DNA from: Roseimicrobium gellanilyticum
GTDB lineage: Bacteria > Verrucomicrobiota > Verrucomicrobiia > Verrucomicrobiales > Verrucomicrobiaceae
DNA: 64,000 nt
Direction: 5' to 3'
Assembly: GCF_003315205.1 (NCBI RefSeq)
Contig: NZ_QNRR01000005.1
Location: forward strand, 310,001 to 374,000
In this document: positions 54,235-62,471 of the stretch, piece after piece
How the letters are laid out: every line of letters begins with the position of its first letter
Numbering within the stretch: the first letter of the stretch is position 1
Translations under genes and position numbers: made by a program
The notes under the pieces: model-generated
Told to the model about the DNA's origin: nothing
What the model saw: the letters and a program-made list of their open reading frames with translations, nothing else
Databases searched by the model: none

Positions 54235-55314
54235 ATGCTTGATCCCAACGCCAAAAATTTCCTCATCGATCTCCTCAGCACTCCGAGCCCGACCGGATTT
54301 GAATGGCGCGGCCAGAAGAAGTGGGCCGACTACACCCGGCAGTTCGCGGACAAGGTGGAAAACGATGCCTACGGTAATGCTTGGGCCACCCTGGAAGGTT
54401 CCGGGAAGAATCCGCGCCGCATCATGCTGGAGTCCCACGCGGATGAGATTGGTTTCATGATCAAACAGATCAACGGCGAGGGCTTCCTGCGTCTCGACCG
54501 GGTGGGCGGCTCTGACGTGGCCACCGCTCGCGGTCGCCGCTTGGACATCCTCGGGGACAAGGGCGTGGTGCGTGGCATCATCGGAAACACGGCCATCCAC
54601 ATTCGTGATCGTGAAAACGAGAAAGTGCCGAAGGTGCACGAATTGTACGTGGACGTCGGTGCCAAGAATCCCAAGGAAGTGGCGGCGCTGGGCCTCCGTG
54701 TTGGCCATGTGGCCGTGTATGCCGACCAGCCTGAGTTCATCGGCGACAAATACATCGTGGGCCGTGCGCTCGACAACCGCCTCGGCGGCTTCATCATCGC
54801 CCAGGTGATGCGGCGCCTGAAGGACCGGAAGAAGCGCGTCAGCAGCACCGTGCTTGCCGTCAATGCCGTGCAGGAGGAAGTTGGAGGCCATGGCGCCAAG
54901 ATGGTCACCCACCGTCTCATGCCCGATGTGGCCATCTGCCTGGACGTCACCCACGCCACGGACACGCCGAGCATCGACCGTGCCCAACATGGCGAAGTGA
55001 AGCTCGGCGAAGGCCCCAGCGTCACGCATGGCACCTGCAATCACCCCATGGTCGTCGAGCGCCTGCTCAAGGCCGCGGACAAGGTGAAGGTGAAGATCCA
55101 GCACGAATCCTCTTCCCGCTACAGCGGCACGGACACGGATGAAATCTTCCGCGTGCAGCATGGCGTGCCCAGTGGTCTCATTTCGCTCCCCCTGCGCTAC
55201 ATGCACTCCGTGGTGGAAATGGCGAACCTCAAGGACGTGGAGCAGGTCATCCAGACTCTCGTGGCCTTTGTGGAGAGCGTGGAGGACAAGGACGAGTTTG
55301 GGATCAAGCTGTGA
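54235..55314 (+). CDS. M42 family glutamyl aminopeptidase-like metallopeptidase
   Basis: A 359-residue cytosolic peptidase of the FrvX/PepA-glutamyl type. All five metal ligands appear in order: His in ESHADEIGFM, Asp in RALDNRLGG, Glu-Glu in VQEEVGGHGA, Asp in CLDVTHAT and His in LRYMHSVVE. These proteins form large tetrahedral assemblies that trim peptides. The start is at 54235 with a good MLDPNAKNFLIDLLS beginning. It stands alone, with an inverted repeat after its stop. Confidence 0.95.
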   Translation: MLDPNAKNFLIDLLSTPSPTGFEWRGQKKWADYTRQFADKVENDAYGNAWATLEGSGKNPRRIMLESHADEIGFMIKQINGEGFLRLDRVGGSDVATARGRRLDILGDKGVVRGIIGNTAIHIRDRENEKVPKVHELYVDVGAKNPKEVAALGLRVGHVAVYADQPEFIGDKYIVGRALDNRLGGFIIAQVMRRLKDRKKRVSSTVLAVNAVQEEVGGHGAKMVTHRLMPDVAICLDVTHATDTPSIDRAQHGEVKLGEGPSVTHGTCNHPMVVERLLKAADKVKVKIQHESSSRYSGTDTDEIFRVQHGVPSGLISLPLRYMHSVVEMANLKDVEQVIQTLVAFVESVEDKDEFGIKL

Positions 55315-55359
55315 CCCGGTCGTTGGCTCTCTGGGGGTGGAGCGAGCGTAAGTAGTGAT

Positions 55360-55456
55360 CAGTAAGTGGTAAGTAGAAATGCTCCGATAGGTCGAGTCGT
55401 GCTCGACACTGTCTGGTGGGCTTCTGTCAGGACTAACTACCACTTACTACTTACTG
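55360..55456. repeat. Inverted repeat between the M42 and GNAT genes
   Basis: Arms of about 17 bases, CAGTAAGTGGTAAGTAG and its near reverse complement around CTACCACTTACTACTTACTG, separated by about 60 bases. Within the centre is a smaller GTCGAG/CTCGAC pair. The GNAT ATG starts 13 bases after it. Confidence 0.7.
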
Positions 55457-55468
55457 GATACTCTCCTC

Positions 55469-56047
55469 ATGCAACCCCTCGCTCAGCTCGCCAATGGCCA
55501 GTCCGTATTGCTGCGGATGTTCACGCCGGCGGATCGGGATGCGGTGCGGGAGGCATTTCGCAGGCTCTCACCGGAGTCGCGGTACCACCGCTTCTGGGAC
55601 ACGCAGCAGGAGATTCCAGATTCGGTCCTCAACCGGTTCCTGAATCCCAAGCCGGGCTTGCACGAGACTTGGGCGGCGCAGCATCCTGAGGCCCCGGATG
55701 AGCCCGGCTACGGAGGCGCCTCTTTCTGGCGGAATGAGGATGAACCCTGGCGGGCGGAAATTTCCCTGACCGTGGCGGATGAGGCGCACCACACCGGCGT
55801 AGGCACCGTGCTCATGGCCGTCCTCTGGACCCGGGCAAAACGAGCGGGCATCACGGAGTTTTTCGGACACGTCCTGCCGGACAACTACGCGATGCTGGAC
55901 TGGGTACGTTCCCTTGGCTCCCGGCCCCGGCTGGAGCGCGGTCAGTATGTCTTCCGGCTGGAGCTCGATGAGGCAAAGCTTCGCGCCACCCCCACGGCGG
56001 ACCGGTTGAAGACCCGCCTCCGGGAGGTGGAGGACTGGGGTTTGTAG
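55469..56047 (+). CDS. GNAT-family N-acetyltransferase
   Basis: Encodes 192 residues. The acetyl-CoA loop is in AHHTGVGTVLMAVLWTRAK (the GxGxxL pattern is slightly changed), preceded by AEISLTVADE. The N-terminus GQSVLLRMFTPADRDAVREA with SPESRYHRFW resembles the acetyltransferase domain of protein-lysine acetyltransferases of the Pat type, but the CoA-ligase part is absent. Substrate unknown. It lies 94 bases ahead of xseB on the same strand. Confidence 0.85.
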   Translation: MQPLAQLANGQSVLLRMFTPADRDAVREAFRRLSPESRYHRFWDTQQEIPDSVLNRFLNPKPGLHETWAAQHPEAPDEPGYGGASFWRNEDEPWRAEISLTVADEAHHTGVGTVLMAVLWTRAKRAGITEFFGHVLPDNYAMLDWVRSLGSRPRLERGQYVFRLELDEAKLRATPTADRLKTRLREVEDWGL

Positions 56048-56141
56048 GGCTCTGGGAAAAATGGCATGCCTGGACCGCCCTCATTCCGCTTGCGGGCGGG
56101 GACGTGCGCGGCATGGTAGACGGCTCCCCCGGTCCAATCCG

Positions 56142-56516
56142 ATGTCCGACGAAGAACGCCAGCCAGATGAACTCAGTTTTGAAGATGCGATGGAATCGCT
56201 TGAATCCATCGTGTCCTCCCTTGAGGGCGAACGCCTCCCACTGGAGGAGATGCTGCAGAGCTATGAGCGGGGCGTGAAGCTTCTCCGCGTCTGCCGCAGC
56301 CGCATCGAGACGGCCCGCCAGCGGGTGGAAATCATCACCGCGGATCTTGAGGGTCGAGGCAAGGCCACCTTGAGCGACTTCAGTGCGCTCGAAGTGCCTG
56401 AAGCAGCCTCTCCCGCAGAAGAATCCTCTGCGAAGCGCTCCGTCCGGAAAAAGCCTGCTGCACCGGAGCCCCCGGCCGGAAATGGCAGCCCGGACGAAGA
56501 CATTCGTCTCTTCTAG
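56142..56516 (+). CDS. xseB: Exodeoxyribonuclease VII small subunit
   Basis: Encodes 124 residues from the ATG at 56142. Residues about 12-65 form the helical XseB core: LSFEDAMESLESIVSSLEG and LPLEEMLQSYERGVKLLRVC. It binds several copies to XseA to form exonuclease VII, which degrades single-stranded DNA to oligonucleotides. E. coli XseB has about 80 residues. This one has an extra C-terminal tail of about 50, Ala/Pro/Lys-rich, ending in DEDIRLF. xseA is not in the window. dxs follows 50 bases later, an arrangement known in other bacteria. Confidence 0.92.
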   Translation: MSDEERQPDELSFEDAMESLESIVSSLEGERLPLEEMLQSYERGVKLLRVCRSRIETARQRVEIITADLEGRGKATLSDFSALEVPEAASPAEESSAKRSVRKKPAAPEPPAGNGSPDEDIRLF

Positions 56517-56566
56517 TCCCGTCATCGACAGAACGCACTTTCCCAGCGCACGCCTCACGCTTTCCA

Positions 56567-58453
56567 ATGCCCGACCTTCCCGCCATCAAGTCCGCCGCTG
56601 ATCTCAAAAATCTGCCCCAGGAGCAGCTTCCCGAGCTTGCGGAGAAGATTCGCGAGACCCTCATCAAGACACTGGCGGAGACAGGCGGCCACTTGGGCCC
56701 GAATCTCGGCGTGGTGGAGTTGAGCATCGCCTTGCATCATGTGTTCAACACGCCGGAGGACAAGTTCGTCTGGGACGTGGCGCACCAGGCCTATGTGCAC
56801 AAGATGCTGACTGGTCGCTGGGACCGCATTCACACCATCCGCCAGTATGAAGGCCTCAACGGTTTTGCCCTCCGCTCGGAGAGCGAGCACGACTGCTATG
56901 GTGCCGGTCATGCAGGCACAGCGGTGTCTGCTGCACTGGGATTTGCCGTGGGGCGTGACCTCAAGGGCAGTGACGAGCATGTGGTGTGCGTGGCGGGCGA
57001 TGCCGCCTTCACCTGCGGGGTGACCTTCGAGGCACTCAACAACGTGGCAGCCCAGACCAAGAAGTTCATCCTGGTGCTCAATGACAACGAGTGGAGCATC
57101 GACCGCAACGTCGGTGCCATTGCGAAATACTTCAATCACATTGCCACCCATCCGGCGTACGCTTCACTTCATCAGACCGCTGCCGGCCTGCTGGAGAAGA
57201 TTGGAGGGAAGACCATCCGCCGCCTGGCTGGCAAGGTGGAGGAGAGTGCCAAGGGCCTGTTCCTCACCACCTCCTCCCAGCCCAGCCCGACGACCTCGGT
57301 GATCTTCGAAGAGTTCGGCTTCCGTTACTACGGCCCCATTGATGGCCATGACATCCCGCTGCTCATCAAGACTTTTGAGTTTCTGAAGACGCAGAACGAG
57401 CCTGTCATTCTCCACATCATCACGGAGAAGGGGCGTGGCTACAAACCTGCGCTGGAAGACCCCGGCAAGTTCCACGGGTTGGGCAAGTACCACATTGAAA
57501 CCGGTGAAACACCTTCCACCGGCACGCCCACGTACTCCGCGATTTATGCACGCAACGTCACGGACTTTGCGAAGGTGGATGAAAAGATCGTGGCGATCAC
57601 TGGAGCCATGCCAGGCGGCACGGGATTGAGCGTGTTCAAGAGGGAGATCCCCGAGCGCTACTACGACGTGGGCATCGCCGAGGAGCATGCGGCACTCTTT
57701 GCGTGCGGTCTGGCGGCGCAGGGCTTGAAGCCCTTCCTTACGATCTACTCCACCTTCATGCAGCGCGCCTATGACATGATTATCCATGACATGGCGATCC
57801 AGAATCTCCCCGTGCGCCTGTGCATGGATCGTGGTGGCCTGAGTGGTGATGACGGCCCCACGCACCATGGCCTGTTTGACATCGGTTACCTGCGTCCCGT
57901 GCCCAATCTGGTGCACATGCAGCCCAAGGACGAAGACGAGTTCGTGGACATGCTGTGGACCATGGCGAACTACGACAAGGGCCCCATCGCAATTCGCTAC
58001 CCGCGCGGCTCCGGCACCGGTGCCAAGTTGAAGGACAAGCCTGTGCTCATGGAGATCGGCAAGGCCGAGGTGGTGGAACCGAATGGTGAAGTGGCCCTCG
58101 TCGGACTCGGCTCCATGTTTGAGATGGCCGAGGAGACGCGAGACCTTCTTGCCAAACAGGGCATCACCGCAGCGCTGATCAATCCGCGCTGGATCAAGCC
58201 GCTTGATGGTGCGGTCCTCGAACGCTTCGCGAAGCAGTGCAAAGTCATCTGCACCTTTGAAGATCACGTGCTGCGCAACGGCTTCGGCTGCGGAGTCATT
58301 GAGCATCTGAACGACGCCGGATTGAAGACACCAGTGGTGCGTATTGGCTGGCCGGATGAGTTTATCGAGCATGGCAACGTTCCTGCTCTGCGTAAGAAGC
58401 ACGGGCTCACTGCCGAGGCTGCCGTCCAGAAAATTCTGGCAGCCCTGAAGTAG
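56567..58453 (+). CDS. dxs: 1-deoxy-D-xylulose-5-phosphate synthase
   Basis: A 628-residue thiamine-diphosphate enzyme that joins pyruvate and glyceraldehyde 3-phosphate in the first step of the MEP isoprenoid pathway. Domain 1 has VWDVAHQAYVHKMLTGR and the ThDP/Mg motif VAGDAAFTCGVTFEALNN. In this motif the usual GDG is GDA and the usual TGG is TCG. Domain 2 has YDVGIAEEHAALFACGLA and DRGGLSGDDGPTHHGLFD. The transketolase C-terminal domain closes it. Length is normal. It follows xseB closely and feeds the same pathway as uppS at 23099. Confidence 0.96.
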   Translation: MPDLPAIKSAADLKNLPQEQLPELAEKIRETLIKTLAETGGHLGPNLGVVELSIALHHVFNTPEDKFVWDVAHQAYVHKMLTGRWDRIHTIRQYEGLNGFALRSESEHDCYGAGHAGTAVSAALGFAVGRDLKGSDEHVVCVAGDAAFTCGVTFEALNNVAAQTKKFILVLNDNEWSIDRNVGAIAKYFNHIATHPAYASLHQTAAGLLEKIGGKTIRRLAGKVEESAKGLFLTTSSQPSPTTSVIFEEFGFRYYGPIDGHDIPLLIKTFEFLKTQNEPVILHIITEKGRGYKPALEDPGKFHGLGKYHIETGETPSTGTPTYSAIYARNVTDFAKVDEKIVAITGAMPGGTGLSVFKREIPERYYDVGIAEEHAALFACGLAAQGLKPFLTIYSTFMQRAYDMIIHDMAIQNLPVRLCMDRGGLSGDDGPTHHGLFDIGYLRPVPNLVHMQPKDEDEFVDMLWTMANYDKGPIAIRYPRGSGTGAKLKDKPVLMEIGKAEVVEPNGEVALVGLGSMFEMAEETRDLLAKQGITAALINPRWIKPLDGAVLERFAKQCKVICTFEDHVLRNGFGCGVIEHLNDAGLKTPVVRIGWPDEFIEHGNVPALRKKHGLTAEAAVQKILAALK

Positions 58454-58477
58454 TCGCAACGCCAACGTTCTTGTTTG

Positions 58478-58876
58478 ATGCCACCGGAAAGCACTTCAAC
58501 CGCCGCAGCGCCGCGTAACGACCTCAACGGACGCAGGGTGAAACATCCCGAACAGGGAGCGGTGTTCTTGATAGACACGGGTTTCAAGCGTCTCATTGGC
58601 ACTCCGCAGATCTTCAATCGGCTCTTCGCTGATTGGAAGACCATCGACCTTCAGTCCGAGCTGGACAGCATCCCCAACGGTCCACCGCTCAGCGATGGTG
58701 CGGTGCTGGTGTCCGCGGAGGGCGGGGACAAGATCTACCTCGTGGATCGCGGCGTGCGCAGACTGATTGGCTCGGACGAGTTGTTCGAGAAGTATGGCTT
58801 CAACCGCAAGAAGATTGCTGTGGTGCCGCCTCTCGTGCTGGAGAGTGTGCCCGCTGGACGTCCGCTTTCGGCGTGA
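58478..58876 (+). CDS. Two-repeat beta protein of unknown function
   Basis: Encodes about 132 residues. The chain contains two copies of one motif: AVFLIDTGFKRLIGTPQIFN near residue 27 and KIYLVDRGVRRLIGSDELFE near residue 83, each followed by a helix and a hydrophobic strand. The repeat resembles short beta modules scattered in surface or secreted proteins, but here there is no signal peptide. It starts about 25 bases after dxs and may be co-transcribed with it. I do not recognise a function. Confidence 0.7.
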   Translation: MPPESTSTAAAPRNDLNGRRVKHPEQGAVFLIDTGFKRLIGTPQIFNRLFADWKTIDLQSELDSIPNGPPLSDGAVLVSAEGGDKIYLVDRGVRRLIGSDELFEKYGFNRKKIAVVPPLVLESVPAGRPLSA

Positions 58877-58906
58877 GCGTGTTGGAGGTGATGGTGGTCT
58901 GCGCCA

Positions 58907-60370
58907 TTACGGTTCCGGCACCTTGGTGAACCCAATTTGAAAGATGGGAAGTCCGAGGACACGCGAGTCCTTGCTGTCGGATTGCTTTTGCGCAGGGGTG
59001 CAGGTGATGGAGAGAATCTGGCCGCCGTTATCCCTGAAGTATCCTTTCTTGAGGCGGTATGCCAGACGCCCGTGACCGGTACTACTGGGCAGACGTTTGA
59101 GGGGACGGCCATTCCAATAGAGCCGCACGTCGTCTTTCTGGGGATGTGTCAGCTGCCCGAGGTGCAGCGAGATTGCGAACTCTGCACGGGGAATGTCCAG
59201 CCGCACGGAGGCGGCGACGGTGCACCATCGGAAGCGCTGCCCCCGCCACTCTTCCACATCGTAGAAACCTTCGAGTGTGTTGCGCGGCACATCGCCAAGG
59301 CGTAACACACCGTCCGATGGTACGGATATGCTGGTGGGACTTGCGGTGCCGTTGGTTTCCTCGTGAAGCATCTCTTCCAGAGACAGGTCGCCACAGTACT
59401 GCCAGCATCTCTGGAAGGCAGCGTACTGGGCCTCTGCATCGCTTCCTGCAAGCGCGAGAACCACCCGGGACTTCCAGTAGCGCAGCCGCGCACGCCACAA
59501 GGGAGAAGGCGAGGGCAGCATGCTCTGCATCAGGGCCAGGGCTTGTGTCCGGTTCCCTGCACGCCGATCGCGCAAGCTCTTCCACGCGGCGCGCCTGCTT
59601 GCCTTGCGAAGGGAGGCGTCTGAATGAGGGGTGACCAGTGCACCTCCAACATTCACAGCGGGATGGTCTCTGAGATGAAGTTGTTCATAACGGCGATACT
59701 CCCGCGCGTAGTCGAAAGTCTCGTCGAGATCTTCGGCATTGTAATGCGTTACGACCGCATGCGGTGTGTGGCCCAGCCGTGAACCTTGATCTCGAAGCCG
59801 GGCACCCACGGGAATGACCGAGTAGCGGTGGTATCGGGCATCCAACCCTCCCACGGCTTCATAGGCGGAACGACGCAACAGGAACCCACGTTTGGTGAAT
59901 TTGCGCCAATCGTTCTCGTCACTCAGAATCTTGAAGTCGTCCTCATACATGCGTGCCTCGATGCGCTGGGCCCATTGCGTTTCCTCGCAGGGGAGGGTGC
60001 GCACGCAGGAGCCGTCCAGATTTCGGGCGTTCACATCGGCCAGCAGCCTCTCCAGGGTGTCCGGAGCGGCGATGACATGAGCTTCTGTGAAGAACAGCCA
60101 GGCGCCGCGTGCGTGTTTTGCCGAGTGTGCATACATCGCGGCCTCGTTGGTTGTGTCCAGATGCAGGAACCGGTCTGCAGGACCGAGCTCTTGTTTCACG
60201 CGGTGTTCCAACAACGCGTCCTTGCCGTTTCCCGTGATGATGATTTCGATTTGTTCCCGCGGCAGCGTTTGCCCCTCGCCCCAGCTCTTGATGCACTCCA
60301 GGATCCGTCCGCGCGGAAAACTCGTGGTGAACACGACGGAGACGAGGGGCTCTGGCATGGACGCAGACAT
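58907..60370 (-). CDS. Glycosyltransferase family 2-like protein with C-terminal beta-sandwich module
   Basis: About 487 residues from the ATG at 60370; a second ATG at 60358 is just before MPEPLVSVVFTTSFPRG. The N-terminal part is a GT-A type domain (VSVVFTTS, EIIITGNGKDALLEHRVK, ARGAWLFFTEAHVIA), with the nucleotide-binding acidic spot less clear than usual. A helical middle region follows (LRKASRRAAWKSLRDRRAG). The last 135 residues form a beta module, LEGFYDVEEWRGQRFRW to SRVLGLPIFQIGF, which resembles the end of the partial gene at 63550-63990. It diverges from the PhyH gene. Confidence 0.8.
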   Translation of the reverse strand: MSASMPEPLVSVVFTTSFPRGRILECIKSWGEGQTLPREQIEIIITGNGKDALLEHRVKQELGPADRFLHLDTTNEAAMYAHSAKHARGAWLFFTEAHVIAAPDTLERLLADVNARNLDGSCVRTLPCEETQWAQRIEARMYEDDFKILSDENDWRKFTKRGFLLRRSAYEAVGGLDARYHRYSVIPVGARLRDQGSRLGHTPHAVVTHYNAEDLDETFDYAREYRRYEQLHLRDHPAVNVGGALVTPHSDASLRKASRRAAWKSLRDRRAGNRTQALALMQSMLPSPSPLWRARLRYWKSRVVLALAGSDAEAQYAAFQRCWQYCGDLSLEEMLHEETNGTASPTSISVPSDGVLRLGDVPRNTLEGFYDVEEWRGQRFRWCTVAASVRLDIPRAEFAISLHLGQLTHPQKDDVRLYWNGRPLKRLPSSTGHGRLAYRLKKGYFRDNGGQILSITCTPAQKQSDSKDSRVLGLPIFQIGFTKVPEP

Positions 60371-60475
60371 GGGGGTGACGGAACACAGCATGGATCGCCG
60401 TGATGACAACTCTCAAGCAATTCGCAGCCACATTGCCATCTTGACCATGTTCGCGTCACCACCGATCAACGTTCC

Positions 60476-61432
60476 ATGGACGCAGAGACCCCTGGACAGC
60501 TCTTTGAGATTTCCGTCACGGATGCGGAGCGTGACCAGCACGTTCTTTTTCCTGAGACCCTGCGCCTGGCGACACTGCTGCTCCATACCCGGGGGTATGT
60601 GATTCTGCGTGGTGGCATGCCGGTGCAGATCGCGGAGGAGGCTGCGGAGCGGTTTCGCCAGATCCACGCTGATTGCATGGCCAGCCGTGAAGGGGATGGC
60701 TGGTGGCAGGTGGGGCACCAGACGAAGGCAGTCTTTTGGGAAAGGAATCACCGCTGGCGCATTTTTCCCAAGCTGACAGGGGCTTTCGCCAATGAGTGGA
60801 TCCTCGCGAACCCCTTCGCCCTGCAGATTTTGGAGCAGCTCCTCGGAGAAGGAATCTACTGCAAGTTTGTCTCCAGTGACACTTGCATGAAGGGGACCAC
60901 GCTCCAGTCGCCCCATCGGGAAATGGGTGGCGGGAACACTTGGGAAGCCCAGTCTTTTATCGTCAATGTGCCGCTGGGTGTTTGCGGGTTGCACAATGGC
61001 CCTCTCGAAGTGTGGCCCGGTGGAAGCCACCTCTGGCGAAATGAGCTGCTGCGCCGTCTGGAGGTGAATGATGATGTGCAGGACGGACGGAATCCGGAGT
61101 TCGAGTGGTTCGCCACGCTCTTCCCTTCCCGAAAAGTGGAGCTGTTTCCCGGGGACCTGCTCATCCGGGATCCGGGCTTGATGCATCGCGGCACCGTCAA
61201 TGAGAGTGAGCAACCCAGGAGCATGCTGACCATTTCCTACTTCCGCGAGGGCTTCACACATGACTATGGCAACCCCGAGCACAATCTTGATCGGGAGCTC
61301 TGGGAGATGCTGGAGCCTCGGGTGAAGCGGCTCTTTGCTTATGTGTTCGAAGGTGGAGTTCCGACGGTGCGCCCGCCTTCCACGTCGCCCCAGATGACGG
61401 ATGCCCAAGTCAGCCCTTTGTGGGAAGACTGA
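60476..61432 (+). CDS. PhyH-family Fe(II)/2-oxoglutarate dioxygenase-like protein
   Basis: Encodes 318 residues with the double-stranded beta-helix layout of phytanoyl-CoA dioxygenases. The metal triad region is SPHREMGG (His-x-Glu, where most members have His-x-Asp) and the distal His is in LMHRGTVN. The 2-oxoglutarate-binding Arg may be that in QPRSMLTISYF. Such enzymes hydroxylate lipids, sugars or small metabolites. It lies between glycosyltransferase genes, and its 3' end overlaps the next, convergent gene by 23 bases. A sugar or lipid modification in that cluster is inferred only from position. Confidence 0.82.
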   Translation: MDAETPGQLFEISVTDAERDQHVLFPETLRLATLLLHTRGYVILRGGMPVQIAEEAAERFRQIHADCMASREGDGWWQVGHQTKAVFWERNHRWRIFPKLTGAFANEWILANPFALQILEQLLGEGIYCKFVSSDTCMKGTTLQSPHREMGGGNTWEAQSFIVNVPLGVCGLHNGPLEVWPGGSHLWRNELLRRLEVNDDVQDGRNPEFEWFATLFPSRKVELFPGDLLIRDPGLMHRGTVNESEQPRSMLTISYFREGFTHDYGNPEHNLDRELWEMLEPRVKRLFAYVFEGGVPTVRPPSTSPQMTDAQVSPLWED

Positions 61433-62420
61433 CATTGTCAGAACTACGTTCCGACTTTGTGCCTTTCGCCAGACGCAACGCTCCTTCCATGAATCCGAGC
61501 GCGTGGTGGTAGCGGATCAACCACGCGGGACTGGTTCCTTTGCCGAAGAAATACTGCCGGGGCATGAGCAGAAGCACGCGGACCATCTCTTCAACCGCCC
61601 ACCACAGGCTGCGATTCCGGTTTCGCGGTGTGAGCGGTTCATGATGGGATAGCAGGCGGAGATATCCCTCCACCAGGCCGAAGCCGTGGTGGAGACTGCA
61701 CTGGTAGTGCAGTGTGGTCCGCGATCTGGTGATCACGTGACGCAGGTGGAGATCCGGAGTATACCAGACCTCCCATCCGGCATTGCGGATGAAGAATACC
61801 ATTTCCGAGTCCTCTCCCGCGTGCACATCACGAGGACCACGACCGACCAGGCGGCCCCGGTCGAGGAAGCCGCTGCCCATGAGTGCTGAGCGGTTCAGGA
61901 TAAGACCCGCGCCACAGGGAGCCGGCCGTCCCCGGTCGGGGAGGCGGCGGGGCTCCTCGCCGAAGTTTTGATGTGCCAGGCTGTCCGCATGGTCCATGCA
62001 CCAGAGCGGTGTATCAGGAGGCCACACGATTTCATTCCGCCCTGCAAAGGCGCCGGCATAGGGTTGCGATTCCGCGAAAGTACTCGCCTGATGCACCCAA
62101 TCCGGAGCCAGGAGACAGTCGTCATCCACCATGGCCACCCAGGTGGCACTGCTGTGGCGTACACCGGTGCAGCGGGCGTAGGCGACTCCGGGCCGTGGCT
62201 CGTCCACGACACGCAGCAAAGGAATGCGCGAATCCTGCGCGTAGCGTTCAGCGACGGAGTTGGTTTCATCCGTGCAGGCATTGGTGACCACCAGTACGTC
62301 CCAGCGGACGATCGCCGGGACCTGCTGCATCGCGATCGCCTCCAGCGTCGCTGCGAGGGACGGGGCGCGATTGTGCGTGCAGATGATCAGCGTGAGCTGT
62401 GTGACGTGACCTTCAGCCAT
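61410..62420 (-). CDS. Glycosyltransferase family 2
   Basis: A 336-residue GT-A fold enzyme: TLIICTHNRAPSLAATLEA at the start, VLVVTNACTDET, and the metal-binding MVDDDCLLAPDW. NRSALMGSGFLDRGRLV and AGEDSEMVFFIRNAGWEVWY form the acceptor side with the usual ED motif. The C-terminus has a hydrophobic stretch (VEEMVRVLLLMPRQYFF) that may sit on the membrane. It is convergent with PhyH (23-base overlap) and 51 bases after the polyprenyl-type glycosyltransferase on the same strand. Confidence 0.92.
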   Translation of the reverse strand: MAEGHVTQLTLIICTHNRAPSLAATLEAIAMQQVPAIVRWDVLVVTNACTDETNSVAERYAQDSRIPLLRVVDEPRPGVAYARCTGVRHSSATWVAMVDDDCLLAPDWVHQASTFAESQPYAGAFAGRNEIVWPPDTPLWCMDHADSLAHQNFGEEPRRLPDRGRPAPCGAGLILNRSALMGSGFLDRGRLVGRGPRDVHAGEDSEMVFFIRNAGWEVWYTPDLHLRHVITRSRTTLHYQCSLHHGFGLVEGYLRLLSHHEPLTPRNRNRSLWWAVEEMVRVLLLMPRQYFFGKGTSPAWLIRYHHALGFMEGALRLAKGTKSERSSDNVSLPTKG

Positions 62421-62471
62421 GCAGATGGAAGCATGGTTGGTTCAACAGAGGTGTGCCACAACATTCAATGC

